Assembly: GCA_949450265.1 (NCBI GenBank)
Contig: CASTMW010000003.1
Span: 1-41,155, forward strand
DNA: 41,155 bases
From: an uncultured Eggerthellaceae bacterium
GTDB taxonomy: Bacteria; Actinomycetota; Coriobacteriia; Coriobacteriales; Eggerthellaceae
Direction: 5' to 3'
The position numbers and the translations under genes are program-made. Below, one piece after another: positions 1 through 7,950 of this stretch. The stretch's first letter is position 1. Every line of letters begins with the position of its first letter. The notes beneath the pieces were generated by a model. That model was not told where the DNA came from, did not search any database, and worked only from the letters and a program-made list of their open reading frames with translations.

Positions 1-1
1 G

Positions 2-1435
2 GCGCTGGTGGTCTCCATTATGGTGCGGTGGCGCATGCAGCGCGTGGGCGGCGGCTTCGTGAAGGATTACTTCATCGGCAACCGCGCGCTGGGCGGGTTC
101 GTGCTGGCTATGACCACGGTGGCCACCTACGGTTCGGTCAGCTCGTTCGTGGGTGGCCCCGGGCAAGCCTGGGAGACGGGCTTCGGCTGGGTGTACATGG
201 CGGTGGTGCAGGTGACGGCGCTGGTGCTGCTCTACGGCATCATGGGCAAGAAGATGGCGCTCATCGCGCGCAAGCTGGATGCGGTCACGGTGGTGGACGT
301 GGTGCGGGCGCGCTATGGGTCGAATGCGCTTGCGAACGTGGCGGCGGTGGTTGTGGTGGTGTTCTTCGTGGCCACCATGGTGGCGCAGTTCGTGGGCGGT
401 GCCAAGATATTCGAAGCGGTGACGGGGTATCCGTACATAGCCGGGCTGGCGCTGTTCGGTATCGCGGTCATCCTGTTCACCACCATCGGCGGGTTTCGCG
501 GCGTGGCGGTGACCGATGCGCTCTGCGGCATCGTGATGATCGTGGGGATGGTGGTGCTGGCGGCGGGCATCTTGGATGCGGGCGGCGGATACGAGAGTAT
601 CATGCAGAGCATCCAGGCGCGCGACCCGCAGAAGTTGGAGCCGTTCAGCGATGGCGGCATGCCGTGGACGCTGTACCTGACGCAGTGGCTGCTCGTGGGC
701 ATCTTCACGTTCGTGCTGCCGCAGTCGGTGGTGCGCACCATGGGATATAAGGATACGAAGGCCCTGCATACCGCCATGATCGTGGGTACGGTGGTCATCG
801 GCATCATGATGATCGGCATGACCAGCTTGGGCGTGCTGGCATCCGGTGTGCTGACGGAGGACCTTGCCGCCTACGGGGGCAGCGTGGACAACATCATCCC
901 GCTGGCAACGGTGGGATCGCTGCCGCCGGTGCTGGCGGGGGTGGCTATCATCGGGCCCATCGCAGCGTCCATCTCCACGGTGTCATCGCTTCTGATCTCC
1001 AGCGGCTCGGCCATCATTAAGGACCTGTACCTGCAATGGTGCACCGCATCTGGGCGCCGTCCGGCCGAGCGGCGCGTGGCGGTATCCAGCCAGGTGGTCA
1101 CGCTATTGCTGGGTGTGCTGGTGTTCGTGCTGTCCATCGTGCCACCCGATCTTATCTGGAAGATCAACATGTTCGCGTTTGGCGGTCTTGAGACGGCCTT
1201 CTTCTTCGTACTGGTGTGCGGGCTGTTCTGGAAGCGCGCGAATCGGGTAGGGGCGCTTTGCAGTATGGTGGGCGGCGTGGCTGCGTATTGCCTTAGCATG
1301 ACCGTGGGTTTCAAGGTAGCGGGTATGCACCAGATCGTCATCGGTATCGTGGTGGCGGGTGTGCTGATGGTGGTGGGCACCTGGATCGGCGCGCATGCGA
1401 AGGCAAGCCGCCTTGAGGTGTTCTTCCCGGAATAG
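2..1435 (+). CDS. panF: Sodium:solute symporter, pantothenate (PanF)-type, 5' end missing
   Basis: This is an integral membrane Na+-coupled symporter of the SSS family. The reading frame is open to the left edge, so the true start and roughly the first 20 residues lie outside the window. About 12 hydrophobic segments are visible. The closest family by motif is the sodium/pantothenate symporter: FIGNRALGG, then SSFVGGPGQAWETGFGW, the MGKKMALIARK loop, QFVGGAKIFEAVTGYPY, and near the end NMFAFGGLETAFFFVLVCGLFWKRAN. All of these match PanF in order and spacing. It would import pantothenate for CoA synthesis. SSS members differ in substrate with few residue changes, and the lar genes follow at once on the same strand, so a short-chain hydroxy or keto acid is an alternative substrate. 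The gene ends 47 bases before larE with no clear terminator between them. Confidence 0.85.
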   Translation, partial: ALVVSIMVRWRMQRVGGGFVKDYFIGNRALGGFVLAMTTVATYGSVSSFVGGPGQAWETGFGWVYMAVVQVTALVLLYGIMGKKMALIARKLDAVTVVDVVRARYGSNALANVAAVVVVVFFVATMVAQFVGGAKIFEAVTGYPYIAGLALFGIAVILFTTIGGFRGVAVTDALCGIVMIVGMVVLAAGILDAGGGYESIMQSIQARDPQKLEPFSDGGMPWTLYLTQWLLVGIFTFVLPQSVVRTMGYKDTKALHTAMIVGTVVIGIMMIGMTSLGVLASGVLTEDLAAYGGSVDNIIPLATVGSLPPVLAGVAIIGPIAASISTVSSLLISSGSAIIKDLYLQWCTASGRRPAERRVAVSSQVVTLLLGVLVFVLSIVPPDLIWKINMFAFGGLETAFFFVLVCGLFWKRANRVGALCSMVGGVAAYCLSMTVGFKVAGMHQIVIGIVVAGVLMVVGTWIGAHAKASRLEVFFPE

Positions 1436-1464
1436 CGTTTGGGTGTGCGGGTGGTCTTGACCGA

Positions 1465-1475
1465 TGCGTCATAAT
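1465..1475 (+). promoter_or_regulatory. Candidate -10 region of the lar operon
   Basis: TGCGTCATAAT ends 7 bases before the larE ATG at 1483. A -10 box CATAAT at 1470-1475 would place the transcription start at or just before the start codon. No Shine-Dalgarno sequence is visible upstream of larE, so the mRNA could be leaderless. A TTGACC lies at 1457-1462 but is too close to act as the matching -35. The same TGCGT plus -10 arrangement occurs upstream of cydA. Confidence 0.35.
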
Positions 1476-1482
1476 CTTTCCT

Positions 1483-2304
1483 ATGGAAGGAACGCAGACG
1501 ATAGATGAGAAGCGCCGGGCGCTCGCTGAGGCTCTGCGTGGTATGGGGTGTGTGGCGGTGGCGTTCTCGGGTGGGGCGGATTCGGCGCTGCTGGCGGCGA
1601 TGGCGCACGACGCGCTGGGTGCACGTGCATTCGCTATCACGATGGATACGGCATTCTGTTCGAATGGAGAGGTCGAGGCAGCGGCTGCCTTCTGCGGCGC
1701 GCAGGGGATCGACCATGAAGTGCTCACCTTCGACATCTTGACAGCCGATGATGTAGTAGCCAACGCGCCCGATCGGTGCTACCGATGCAAGCGCCACCTG
1801 ATGGAGCACATGATACGCGCGGCGCGGCAGGCACATGCGGTGCTGGTGGAAGGCTCGAACGCAAGCGATGCGCGGGTGCGGCGCCCGGGGGCTCGCGCGG
1901 TGGCGGAACTGGGTGTGCGCAGCCCGCTTGCCGAGGTGGGCCTGACGAAGGTGGAGGTGCGGGAGCTCTCGCGCATGCTGGGGCTTCGCACGTGGGATAA
2001 ACCCAGCATGCCCTGCTTGGCCACGCGCTTCCCGTATGGGACCCGCATCACGGCCGCCGGGTTGGCGCAGGTAGAGGCGGCCGAGCGCATTCTGTGCGAG
2101 ATGGGCTTTCGCCAGGTGCGCGTGCGGGCGCATGGTAGCGTGGCGCGCATCGAGATGGCTCCCGACCAGCTTGCGCGCCTGCTGGATGCGGGTGTGCGAG
2201 AGCAGGTGCACGAGGGCGTGCGGAGCGTTGGGTTCGACTATGTGGCGGCGGACCTGCTGGGATACCGGATGGGCAGCGCTGATGAGGTCTTGGAGGGAAT
2301 ATGA
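1483..2304 (+). CDS. larE: LarE, sulfur transferase of nickel-pincer nucleotide (NPN) cofactor synthesis
   Basis: This 273-residue protein is an ATP pyrophosphatase-type enzyme. It adenylates and then thiolates the two carboxyl groups of the pyridinium biscarboxylate made by LarB, giving the sulfur ligands of the Ni-pincer cofactor. The PP-loop SGGADSALLAAM lies near residues 29-40. The DRCYRCK motif puts cysteines at 99 and 102, and PSMPC puts one at 178, the place of the sacrificial Cys176 of the Lactiplantibacillus enzyme. Three cysteines in these places mark the iron-sulfur type of LarE, in which a [4Fe-4S] cluster carries the extra sulfide, rather than the single-cysteine sacrificial type. 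The start is taken at the ATG at 1483. No ribosome-binding site is visible, and a -10-like box sits right upstream, so translation may be leaderless. The stop overlaps larB (ATGA). Confidence 0.93.
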   Translation: MEGTQTIDEKRRALAEALRGMGCVAVAFSGGADSALLAAMAHDALGARAFAITMDTAFCSNGEVEAAAAFCGAQGIDHEVLTFDILTADDVVANAPDRCYRCKRHLMEHMIRAARQAHAVLVEGSNASDARVRRPGARAVAELGVRSPLAEVGLTKVEVRELSRMLGLRTWDKPSMPCLATRFPYGTRITAAGLAQVEAAERILCEMGFRQVRVRAHGSVARIEMAPDQLARLLDAGVREQVHEGVRSVGFDYVAADLLGYRMGSADEVLEGI

Positions 2305-3065
2305 GCCAGGTACGGGATATCTTGCGTGCGGTGGAGGGAGGCCAGCTCTCGGCCGACGATGCACTGGCGCAGCTGAAGATGAAGCCGTTCGAGGATCTGG
2401 GCTATGCGCAGGTGGACCTGCATCGCGAGGTGATGCAGGGGGCCTCGGAGGTCATCTACGGTGCGGGCAAGACCGCCGATCAGATCGCGGGCATCGTACG
2501 ATCCATGATGGATAATGGCCGTGCGCGCATCCTGATCACGCGGTTGGATGAGGCGAAGGCCGAAGCGGTGGCGCGCGAGGTGCCCCTTGCCTTTGACGAG
2601 GTGTCGTGCATCGGGCAGGTGGGGGGCATGCCTGAACCCGACGGTGTGGGAGAGGTGCTGGTGGTTACCGGCGGCACCAGCGACATCCCGGTGGCCGAAG
2701 AGGCCGCCCGTACGGCCGAGTTCTTGGGCAACCGGGTGCAGCGCGCCTATGACATGGGCGTGGCAGGCTTGCATCGTACGCTGGCGAAGATGGAGCTGAT
2801 CGCGCGCGCCAATGTGATCGTGGCGGTGGCGGGCATGGAGGGGGCGCTGGCCAGTGTGGTGGGCGGCCTTGCCGACAGCCCGGTCATTGCGGTGCCCACC
2901 AGCGTGGGCTACGGAGCGGCCTTTGGCGGCATGGCAGCGCTGCTCAGCATGTTGAACTCATGCACTAGCGGCGTGGCAGTGGTCAACATAGACAACGGGT
3001 TCGGCGCTGGCTACATGGCCAGCATGATCAACCATAAGGGATCGAGTGCTGCGGGTGCCGAGTAG
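2301..3065 (+). CDS. larB: LarB, pyridinium-3,5-biscarboxylic acid mononucleotide synthase
   Basis: LarB carboxylates and hydrolyses nicotinic acid adenine dinucleotide to give pyridinium-3,5-biscarboxylic acid mononucleotide, the first step of Ni-pincer cofactor synthesis. The 254-residue protein has the usual family length. The N-terminal 100 residues are the LarB-specific part (GKTADQIAGIVRSMM). The C-terminal half is the PurE-like carboxylase fold, recognised by VTGGTSDIPVAEEAA, DMGVAGLHR, VAVAGMEGALASVVGGL, VPTSVGYGAAFGGMAALLSMLNSC and NIDNGFGAG. All expected motifs are present, so the enzyme looks intact. It starts inside the larE stop codon (ATGA overlap), so the two are translationally coupled. 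Fifty bases separate it from the next gene. Confidence 0.95.
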   Translation: MSQVRDILRAVEGGQLSADDALAQLKMKPFEDLGYAQVDLHREVMQGASEVIYGAGKTADQIAGIVRSMMDNGRARILITRLDEAKAEAVAREVPLAFDEVSCIGQVGGMPEPDGVGEVLVVTGGTSDIPVAEEAARTAEFLGNRVQRAYDMGVAGLHRTLAKMELIARANVIVAVAGMEGALASVVGGLADSPVIAVPTSVGYGAAFGGMAALLSMLNSCTSGVAVVNIDNGFGAGYMASMINHKGSSAAGAE

Positions 3066-3115
3066 CGCGCGGTCGGTTCAAAGGTCGGCTCGATAGGAAG
3101 CTCAAGGAGGATGCG

Positions 3116-3742
3116 ATGGGAACGCTGTATCTGGATTGCACGCAGGGTGCGCGCAAGGATTCCTTCGCGATAGGCGTGGGGCAGCTGCTGTCCAAGGAAG
3201 AACGTCAGCGCATCGCGCAGGCGGCGGGCGCGGATCAGATGCAGGCTGATGACTGCTGTGGGGGTGATCACCACCACCACCATCATCATCACAGCGTGTC
3301 GGAGGTGCGCGAGAAGATAGCCGCCAAGCAGCTCACCGCTGCCGAGCGCGAAGCGGCGCTGGGCGTGTACGACGTGCTGGCGCAGGCCGAGGCGAAGGCG
3401 CACGGTGTTCCTGTGGATGAGGTCCACTTCCATGAGGTGGGCTCGGATGAGGCCATCACATGGGTGTGCATCGCGTGCGCGTCGGTGCTTGCGGTGGGGG
3501 CTGACGACATCGTGGCAACGCCTGTTTGCACCGGGTTCGGGTTCGTGGATTGCGCGCATGGCACACTGCCCATCCCAGCGCCCGCCACCGCTCATGCCCT
3601 GGAAGGTGCGCCAACGTTTCCAGGCGATGTGGAAGGCGAGCTGACCACGCCCACCGGTGCGGCGCTGGTGCGCTTTTTTGCGACATCATTCTGCGATCGG
3701 ATTCCGGACGAGGCTGCCTTGATCGCGAACGTGGGTGCCTGA
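3116..3742 (+). CDS. larC: Short LarC-like protein (LarC1 domain only), Ni insertion step
   Basis: LarC is the CTP-dependent cyclometallase that inserts nickel into the pincer cofactor. This 208-residue protein matches only its first domain. It has YLDC at the N terminus, a metal-binding stretch of eight His (residues 52-59) after DDCCGGD, then VHFHEVG, CAHGTLPIPAPAT and GDVEGELTTPTGAALVRFF. It stops where the family normally continues into the second half (LarC2). It is also divergent: the N-terminal GxSGDM-like motif reads GARKDSF, and the segment after HEVG lacks the usual second Asp. A good ribosome-binding site (AAGGAGG, 3104-3110) precedes the ATG, and codon use resembles the neighbours, so it is probably expressed. 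LarC2 may be encoded elsewhere, or the gene may have lost its 3' half when the aldolase gene was joined to it. The stop overlaps the next ATG (TGATG). Confidence 0.82.
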   Translation: MGTLYLDCTQGARKDSFAIGVGQLLSKEERQRIAQAAGADQMQADDCCGGDHHHHHHHHSVSEVREKIAAKQLTAAEREAALGVYDVLAQAEAKAHGVPVDEVHFHEVGSDEAITWVCIACASVLAVGADDIVATPVCTGFGFVDCAHGTLPIPAPATAHALEGAPTFPGDVEGELTTPTGAALVRFFATSFCDRIPDEAALIANVGA

Positions 3743-4554
3743 TGAAGGTGGTCAAGGCCCCGTTCATGCGCAGGTTCATCCGCATGGCGTGCGATTCGTG
3801 GGACCAAGGATGGCACGAGCGCAATGGCGGCAACCTGTCGTACCGTATCCGGCACGACGAGATGGAGCCGCTCTTCGACAAGCTGACCTTGGGGCTGTGG
3901 CTGCCGTGCTGCGTGCATGTGCCCATGCTGGCGGGAGAGTTCTTTGTCATAACGGCAGCGGGCAGCTACTTCCGCAACATGGCCGACGATCCCGAGCGCT
4001 GCCTGGGCATCATCCAGCTGAATGAGACGGGCACCGCGTATCGGCAATGCTGGGGCTTCGCGCATGGCGGGTCCCCTACGAGCGAGCTGCCCACGCATCT
4101 GCTGAACCATCAGGTGCGCGCCATCGCGTCGGGCGGGATCGACCGCGTGCTGCATCATGCGCATCCGACGGATATCAACGCACTGACGTTCGCGCTGCCG
4201 CTTGATAGCGAGACGTTCACACGGCGCCTATGGTCCACCATCAGCGAATGCGCCATGGTGTTCCCTGACGGTGTGGGGGTGCTGGGATGGGATGTGCCTG
4301 GCAGCGTGGAGTTGGCGGTGGCCACCGCCGATCTGATGGAGCGAACGCGTTCGGTGGTGTGGGCACACCATGGGATCATCTGCGCGGGCGCCACCTTCGA
4401 TGAGACGTTCGGGCTGATGCACACCATCGAGAAGGCGGCTTCCGTGCTGGTGCGCGTGCTGGCTATGGGCGATCCGCGCCCCGACCAGCGCATCACTGAC
4501 GAGGACGTGGCCCGGCTAGCGCAGTATTACGGGTTGCAGTTGAGCATCCCGTAG
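3742..4554 (+). CDS. rhaD: Rhamnulose-1-phosphate aldolase (RhaD-like class II aldolase)
   Basis: This zinc-dependent aldolase should cleave L-rhamnulose 1-phosphate into dihydroxyacetone phosphate and L-lactaldehyde. Its 270 residues compare with 274 in E. coli RhaD, and it aligns along the whole length. WHERNGGNLS near the N terminus and AAGSYFRNM are phosphate-binding segments. TSELP carries the catalytic Glu115. His139 and His141 in HHAHPTD and His210 in AHHG are the three zinc ligands, with E. coli spacing. CAGATFDETFGLMHTIEKA follows. The ATG at 3742 shares one base with the larC stop, so it belongs to the lar operon. A longer upstream reading frame in the same phase is only the shadow of larC. 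No other rhamnose gene is present here, so a related aldehyde product is possible. Its last 28 bases overlap cydC tail to tail. Confidence 0.9.
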   Translation: MKVVKAPFMRRFIRMACDSWDQGWHERNGGNLSYRIRHDEMEPLFDKLTLGLWLPCCVHVPMLAGEFFVITAAGSYFRNMADDPERCLGIIQLNETGTAYRQCWGFAHGGSPTSELPTHLLNHQVRAIASGGIDRVLHHAHPTDINALTFALPLDSETFTRRLWSTISECAMVFPDGVGVLGWDVPGSVELAVATADLMERTRSVVWAHHGIICAGATFDETFGLMHTIEKAASVLVRVLAMGDPRPDQRITDEDVARLAQYYGLQLSIP

Positions 4555-6326
4555 GTCAGGGCCAACTCATCATCCATGGCGGCGGCAGTGGTCGGGCTAT
4601 GGGTGATGGCGATCACGGTCTTGCCGCGGAACACGCGCATGACGGTATCGAGCACCATCTGCTCGGTCGCAGCATCCAAGGCTGCGAAGGGTTCATCCAG
4701 GATGATGATGGGGGCATCGGCCAAAAGGAGCCGAGCTAGCGCAAGGCGGTGCGCTTCGCCGCCGGAGAGGTTGAAGGCGCCTTCTTGGATGCGCGAATCC
4801 AGGCCATGCGGCATCCGTTCGAAGCGATCGGTCAGACCAACGCTGTGCAGGGCATCGCGCAGCGCGTCATCGGTCGCATCCGGCTTGCCGATGCGCAGGT
4901 TCTCGCGCAGCGTCATGTCGAAGAGCTTCGGCTGCTGTTCCAGCACGCCGATCAGTGTGTGCTTGTTCGCACCCAAGGTGGTCGGGTCGATCTCGCCCAC
5001 GCGCACCTCGCCTGCGCTTGGGCGAACATCGCCGTAGATCAGCTTTGCCAGCGTGGTCTTGCCCGCGCCGCTCTCGCCGCGGATGGCCAGCGTGCGCCCG
5101 AAGGGGATGGTAAGGGTCACGCCTTCGATGATGGGGTAGCCATCATCATAGGCGAAGCTCACATCGCGCAGCTCGATGGCGGGACACGCGGGCAGCATCG
5201 CTTCTGTGTGCTGTTCGTGCGGGCTGGAGTCCGACCTCGGCGCTAGGCGCGTTTCATCCGGCGAATGCGGTGCGGCAGCGTCATGTGCGCCCGTTCGATC
5301 AGGTGTTCCGCTCATGGCGTTCAGCCGTTCCAGCGCTCCGCGCTGCGCTATATAGCTTTGAGCCGCATCCGGCAGGGGCGCTAGCGCCTCCATCAGCGGG
5401 AACAGGCACAACACGAAGGCAGCCATCCAGTTCGGCGGATAGGCGGGTGCGTTCTCGGAGCCGGTAGCGGCGATGGTGGCGAGCAGGGAAGAGCCGCTCG
5501 CGCCATCGCAGAACACGCAGCTGGCCCATACAAGGACGCCGATCGTGCACAGGCAGAAGAGGACCTGGGTCGCCAGGCGCAAGCGCCGGTCGAAGGCGCG
5601 CACGGATGCGCGGGCGTCATCGCGAATGCGCAGGTGGTCGTCCAAGCGATGCAGGTAGTCGTCATGCCGACCGGAGAGCATCCAGTCGGCAAGCCCCAGC
5701 ACATCGTCGGTCAGCTCGTCGTAGAGGTGCGCTTGCGCGTTGGCGGCGGCCATGATGCGGGCGCGCGATGCGGTGGCCGAGACGAGCGGTGCCACCACGG
5801 CTGCCAGCACGAGCGTGGCTGCCATGATGGCAAGCAGCTGCCAGGACAGTGCGCCGCAGCCAGCCAGGACCGCCGCAGTCAACAGCCACGCGCACACAAG
5901 CGGCAGCGCTCCTCGCAGGATCAGGTCCTGCACATGTCCGATGTCGTCGGTCAAGAGCGCCAACACCTGCCCCAGCGTGGTCTGACCCGCACCATCACCC
6001 AGCGCGCTCGTACGCCGCGCCAGCACCAGGTACAGCTTGCGGCGCATCTCGCTCATCATGCGGAACACCCAATCGTGGCTGGACAGGCGCTCGCCATAGC
6101 GCATGAGCGGCTTACCGATGCCGAAGATGCGCACGAACAGGGACGGCACATGCAGCGCCAGCACCGTGAGCGGCACCGCAGCGGCCAGCGATATCATGTA
6201 GCCCGACGTGAACATGAGGGCGCAGGCGAAGAGCGACGTGACAACGCCCAGCACGATGGCCAGCGCGAGCGCTTTACCGTAGCGGCGAAGGTAGGGGCGT
6301 ACCCATTCATCGCGAGGTCGGCTCAT
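4527..6326 (-). CDS. cydC: CydC, ABC exporter subunit for cytochrome bd assembly
   Basis: CydC pairs with CydD to form an inner-membrane ABC exporter of reduced thiols (glutathione/cysteine in E. coli, with heme linked to its activity) needed for bd oxidase assembly. The 599-residue protein has an N-terminal six-helix membrane domain starting RPYLRRYGKALALA, with the CydC-like SLFVRIFGIGKPLMRYGERL. A low-complexity linker of about 50 residues is rich in Pro, His, Asp and Ser. The C-terminal ATPase has Walker A GESGAGKTT (about residue 416), signature LSGGEAHRLALARLLL and Walker B IIILDEPFAALD. The ATG at 6326 was chosen because it overlaps the cydD stop (ATGA); the frame is open for 50 more codons upstream, but that part lies inside cydD. 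The 3' end overlaps the convergent aldolase gene by 28 bases. Confidence 0.92.
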   Translation of the reverse strand: MSRPRDEWVRPYLRRYGKALALAIVLGVVTSLFACALMFTSGYMISLAAAVPLTVLALHVPSLFVRIFGIGKPLMRYGERLSSHDWVFRMMSEMRRKLYLVLARRTSALGDGAGQTTLGQVLALLTDDIGHVQDLILRGALPLVCAWLLTAAVLAGCGALSWQLLAIMAATLVLAAVVAPLVSATASRARIMAAANAQAHLYDELTDDVLGLADWMLSGRHDDYLHRLDDHLRIRDDARASVRAFDRRLRLATQVLFCLCTIGVLVWASCVFCDGASGSSLLATIAATGSENAPAYPPNWMAAFVLCLFPLMEALAPLPDAAQSYIAQRGALERLNAMSGTPDRTGAHDAAAPHSPDETRLAPRSDSSPHEQHTEAMLPACPAIELRDVSFAYDDGYPIIEGVTLTIPFGRTLAIRGESGAGKTTLAKLIYGDVRPSAGEVRVGEIDPTTLGANKHTLIGVLEQQPKLFDMTLRENLRIGKPDATDDALRDALHSVGLTDRFERMPHGLDSRIQEGAFNLSGGEAHRLALARLLLADAPIIILDEPFAALDAATEQMVLDTVMRVFRGKTVIAITHSPTTAAAMDDELALTYGMLNCNP

Positions 6327-7846
6327 AGCTGCACCACCTCGCTCACATGCGGTAGCCATGCGTCGTCGTGCATGGCTACCACCACGGTCTTGCCTCGCAT
6401 GAGCGGGAGCAACCTGGCGATCAGGTCCTGCGCGGTCTGGGCATCCAGATGCGCGGTGGGCTCGTCCAGTAACCAAAGGTCGCGCGCAGGGTCCAGCAGA
6501 GCCCGCGCCACAGCCACACGATGCGCCTGTCCACCCGACAGTGGCCGTCCCGCATCGCCGATGATGGTATCCAGACCCTCGGGCAGCTGCGCCAGCAGAC
6601 CATCAAGCCCAACGCGCACAATGGCATCCCGCACGGCCGCCTCGTTCGCATTGGGTCGATAGAACGCAATGTTGTCGCGCAGGCTCGCGCGGAAGAGGTA
6701 GGGCGCCTGCGGGATGTAGGCCACGTGCCGCATCCGATCCGCTTGCGAGAAGCCTGCAAGCTGGGCGAGCAGCGTGGTCTTGCCCGACCCGCTCGGGCCC
6801 ATGATGCCGATGATGCCCGGCTCTGCGATCAACTGCTCGACCCGCGCACGCGCATGCTCGAAGCGCTCGGAGACACACGCACGCGCATCGGCATCCTTTG
6901 CGGGCGTCCCAGCGCGGTCCACGATGCTCCTGATCGACGTCAGTGCCGCCGTGCCGTCGAGTGTGGCATGGTAGTCCTCGCCGTATTCGCGGATAGGCTT
7001 GAAGAACTCCGGCACCAGCATCAGCGAGGCGAGCGCCGGGAAGAAGGCAACGGCACCATCCACCAGACGAAAGCCCAGCATGATGGCCACGCCTGCCAAG
7101 CACAAGGTGGCGAACAGGTCCAGCACGGTGGTGGACAGCATGGCGATGCGCAGTGTCTTCATAGTCAGTTCCCGGAATCGCTCCGATACGGCGAAGATCC
7201 GTTCCGCGAACGCTCGTGTCGCACCGAAGGCGTTCAAGGTCCCTACGCCAGAAGCGATGTCCACGAAGCTCGCCGACAGCCGTTCGAATTGCGCGTAGCG
7301 CCGCCGCGCCTCGGCACCGGCGCTCTGCCCGATCAGGCGCATGAGCAGCATGGTGAACGGGTAGCAGCATAGCGCTATCAGCCCGCTCACCCAGTCAAGC
7401 CAGAACAGGCATGCCAGCACCACCAGCGGGATGACCACCACGTTGGCCATTTTTGGGATCAGGATGCGCACGAGGTCCTCCACTGCGTCCACGCCCTCCA
7501 CGGCATCGGCGGCGCAGGCGGCGCTGCCCTGTTCGTGCACGAGTGTGGGACCACCGCGCCAGAGCGCCTCCAAGAACTGCTGGCGAAGGTTCTTGGAGGT
7601 GCGGCGCGCGAAGGCATCCATCAGGGCTTCCTCGCCGTTGCTCAGCGCCGCCCTCCCTATGAAGCAGATGGCGAACAGCGCTATCCGGACGGCTTGGCCG
7701 CTCAGGCCCTCACCGTTCCAAAGCCCCACGATGGCTTGTGCCAGCCCGATGGCCTGCCCTGTGCAGAGCGCACCGAGCCCTACCGCGAACGCGCAGGCGA
7801 TCGCGAGCATCCGCTTGGCTCCATCAACCTCAAGAAGACCTGCCAC
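6323..7846 (-). CDS. cydD: CydD, ABC exporter subunit for cytochrome bd assembly
   Basis: This is the partner of CydC, transcribed first, with 507 residues. The membrane domain shows CydD hallmarks: the segment ending RRYAQFERLSASFVDIASGVGTL, then the heme/thiol exporter stretch LGFRLVDGAVAFFPALASLMLVPEFFKPIREYGEDYHATLDG. The ATPase domain has Walker A GPSGSGKTT at about residue 350, signature LSGGQAHRVAVARALL and Walker B LWLLDEPTAHLD. It is somewhat shorter than E. coli CydD (588 residues) because the linker and N terminus are compact. The start is a GTG at 7846, supported by an AAGGAG site 6 to 7 bases upstream on the minus strand; an ATG twelve codons later is the alternative. It diverges from cydA across 143 bases and so shares its control region with the oxidase genes. 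Confidence 0.92.
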   Translation of the reverse strand: MAGLLEVDGAKRMLAIACAFAVGLGALCTGQAIGLAQAIVGLWNGEGLSGQAVRIALFAICFIGRAALSNGEEALMDAFARRTSKNLRQQFLEALWRGGPTLVHEQGSAACAADAVEGVDAVEDLVRILIPKMANVVVIPLVVLACLFWLDWVSGLIALCCYPFTMLLMRLIGQSAGAEARRRYAQFERLSASFVDIASGVGTLNAFGATRAFAERIFAVSERFRELTMKTLRIAMLSTTVLDLFATLCLAGVAIMLGFRLVDGAVAFFPALASLMLVPEFFKPIREYGEDYHATLDGTAALTSIRSIVDRAGTPAKDADARACVSERFEHARARVEQLIAEPGIIGIMGPSGSGKTTLLAQLAGFSQADRMRHVAYIPQAPYLFRASLRDNIAFYRPNANEAAVRDAIVRVGLDGLLAQLPEGLDTIIGDAGRPLSGGQAHRVAVARALLDPARDLWLLDEPTAHLDAQTAQDLIARLLPLMRGKTVVVAMHDDAWLPHVSEVVQL

Positions 7847-7892
7847 TGCGCTCCTTATCCTTCAGCGCCTCGCAGGGCGCATTCCTGACAGG

Positions 7893-7898
7893 ATTCTA
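7893..7898 (-). promoter_or_regulatory. Candidate -10 box of cydDC
   Basis: On the minus strand the hexamer TAGAAT lies about 47 bases upstream of the cydD GTG start. It fits an actinobacterial -10 box. No convincing -35 is visible at the usual distance. Confidence 0.35.
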
Positions 7899-7950
7899 AA
7901 CCAATAGGCCGCCAACATTATCCAAAGCGTTACGCTGCCGCGCCAGCCTG

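Noticed and set aside
3271..3294. Eight His codons in larC, resembling a cloning tag
   Set aside because: His-rich stretches are normal in LarC and fit nickel handling; the surrounding sequence is chromosomal.
3526..3741. The aldolase frame is open upstream into larC, which could suggest a larger protein or a frameshifted LarC-aldolase fusion
   Set aside because: The upstream part is the shadow of larC, and the ATG at 3742 gives the exact length of RhaD. The TGATG overlap is ordinary translational coupling, and no slippery sequence is evident.
6327..6476. Upstream extension of cydC by 50 codons
   Set aside because: It lies wholly inside cydD, has no family match, and the ATGA overlap start has the normal CydC N terminus.
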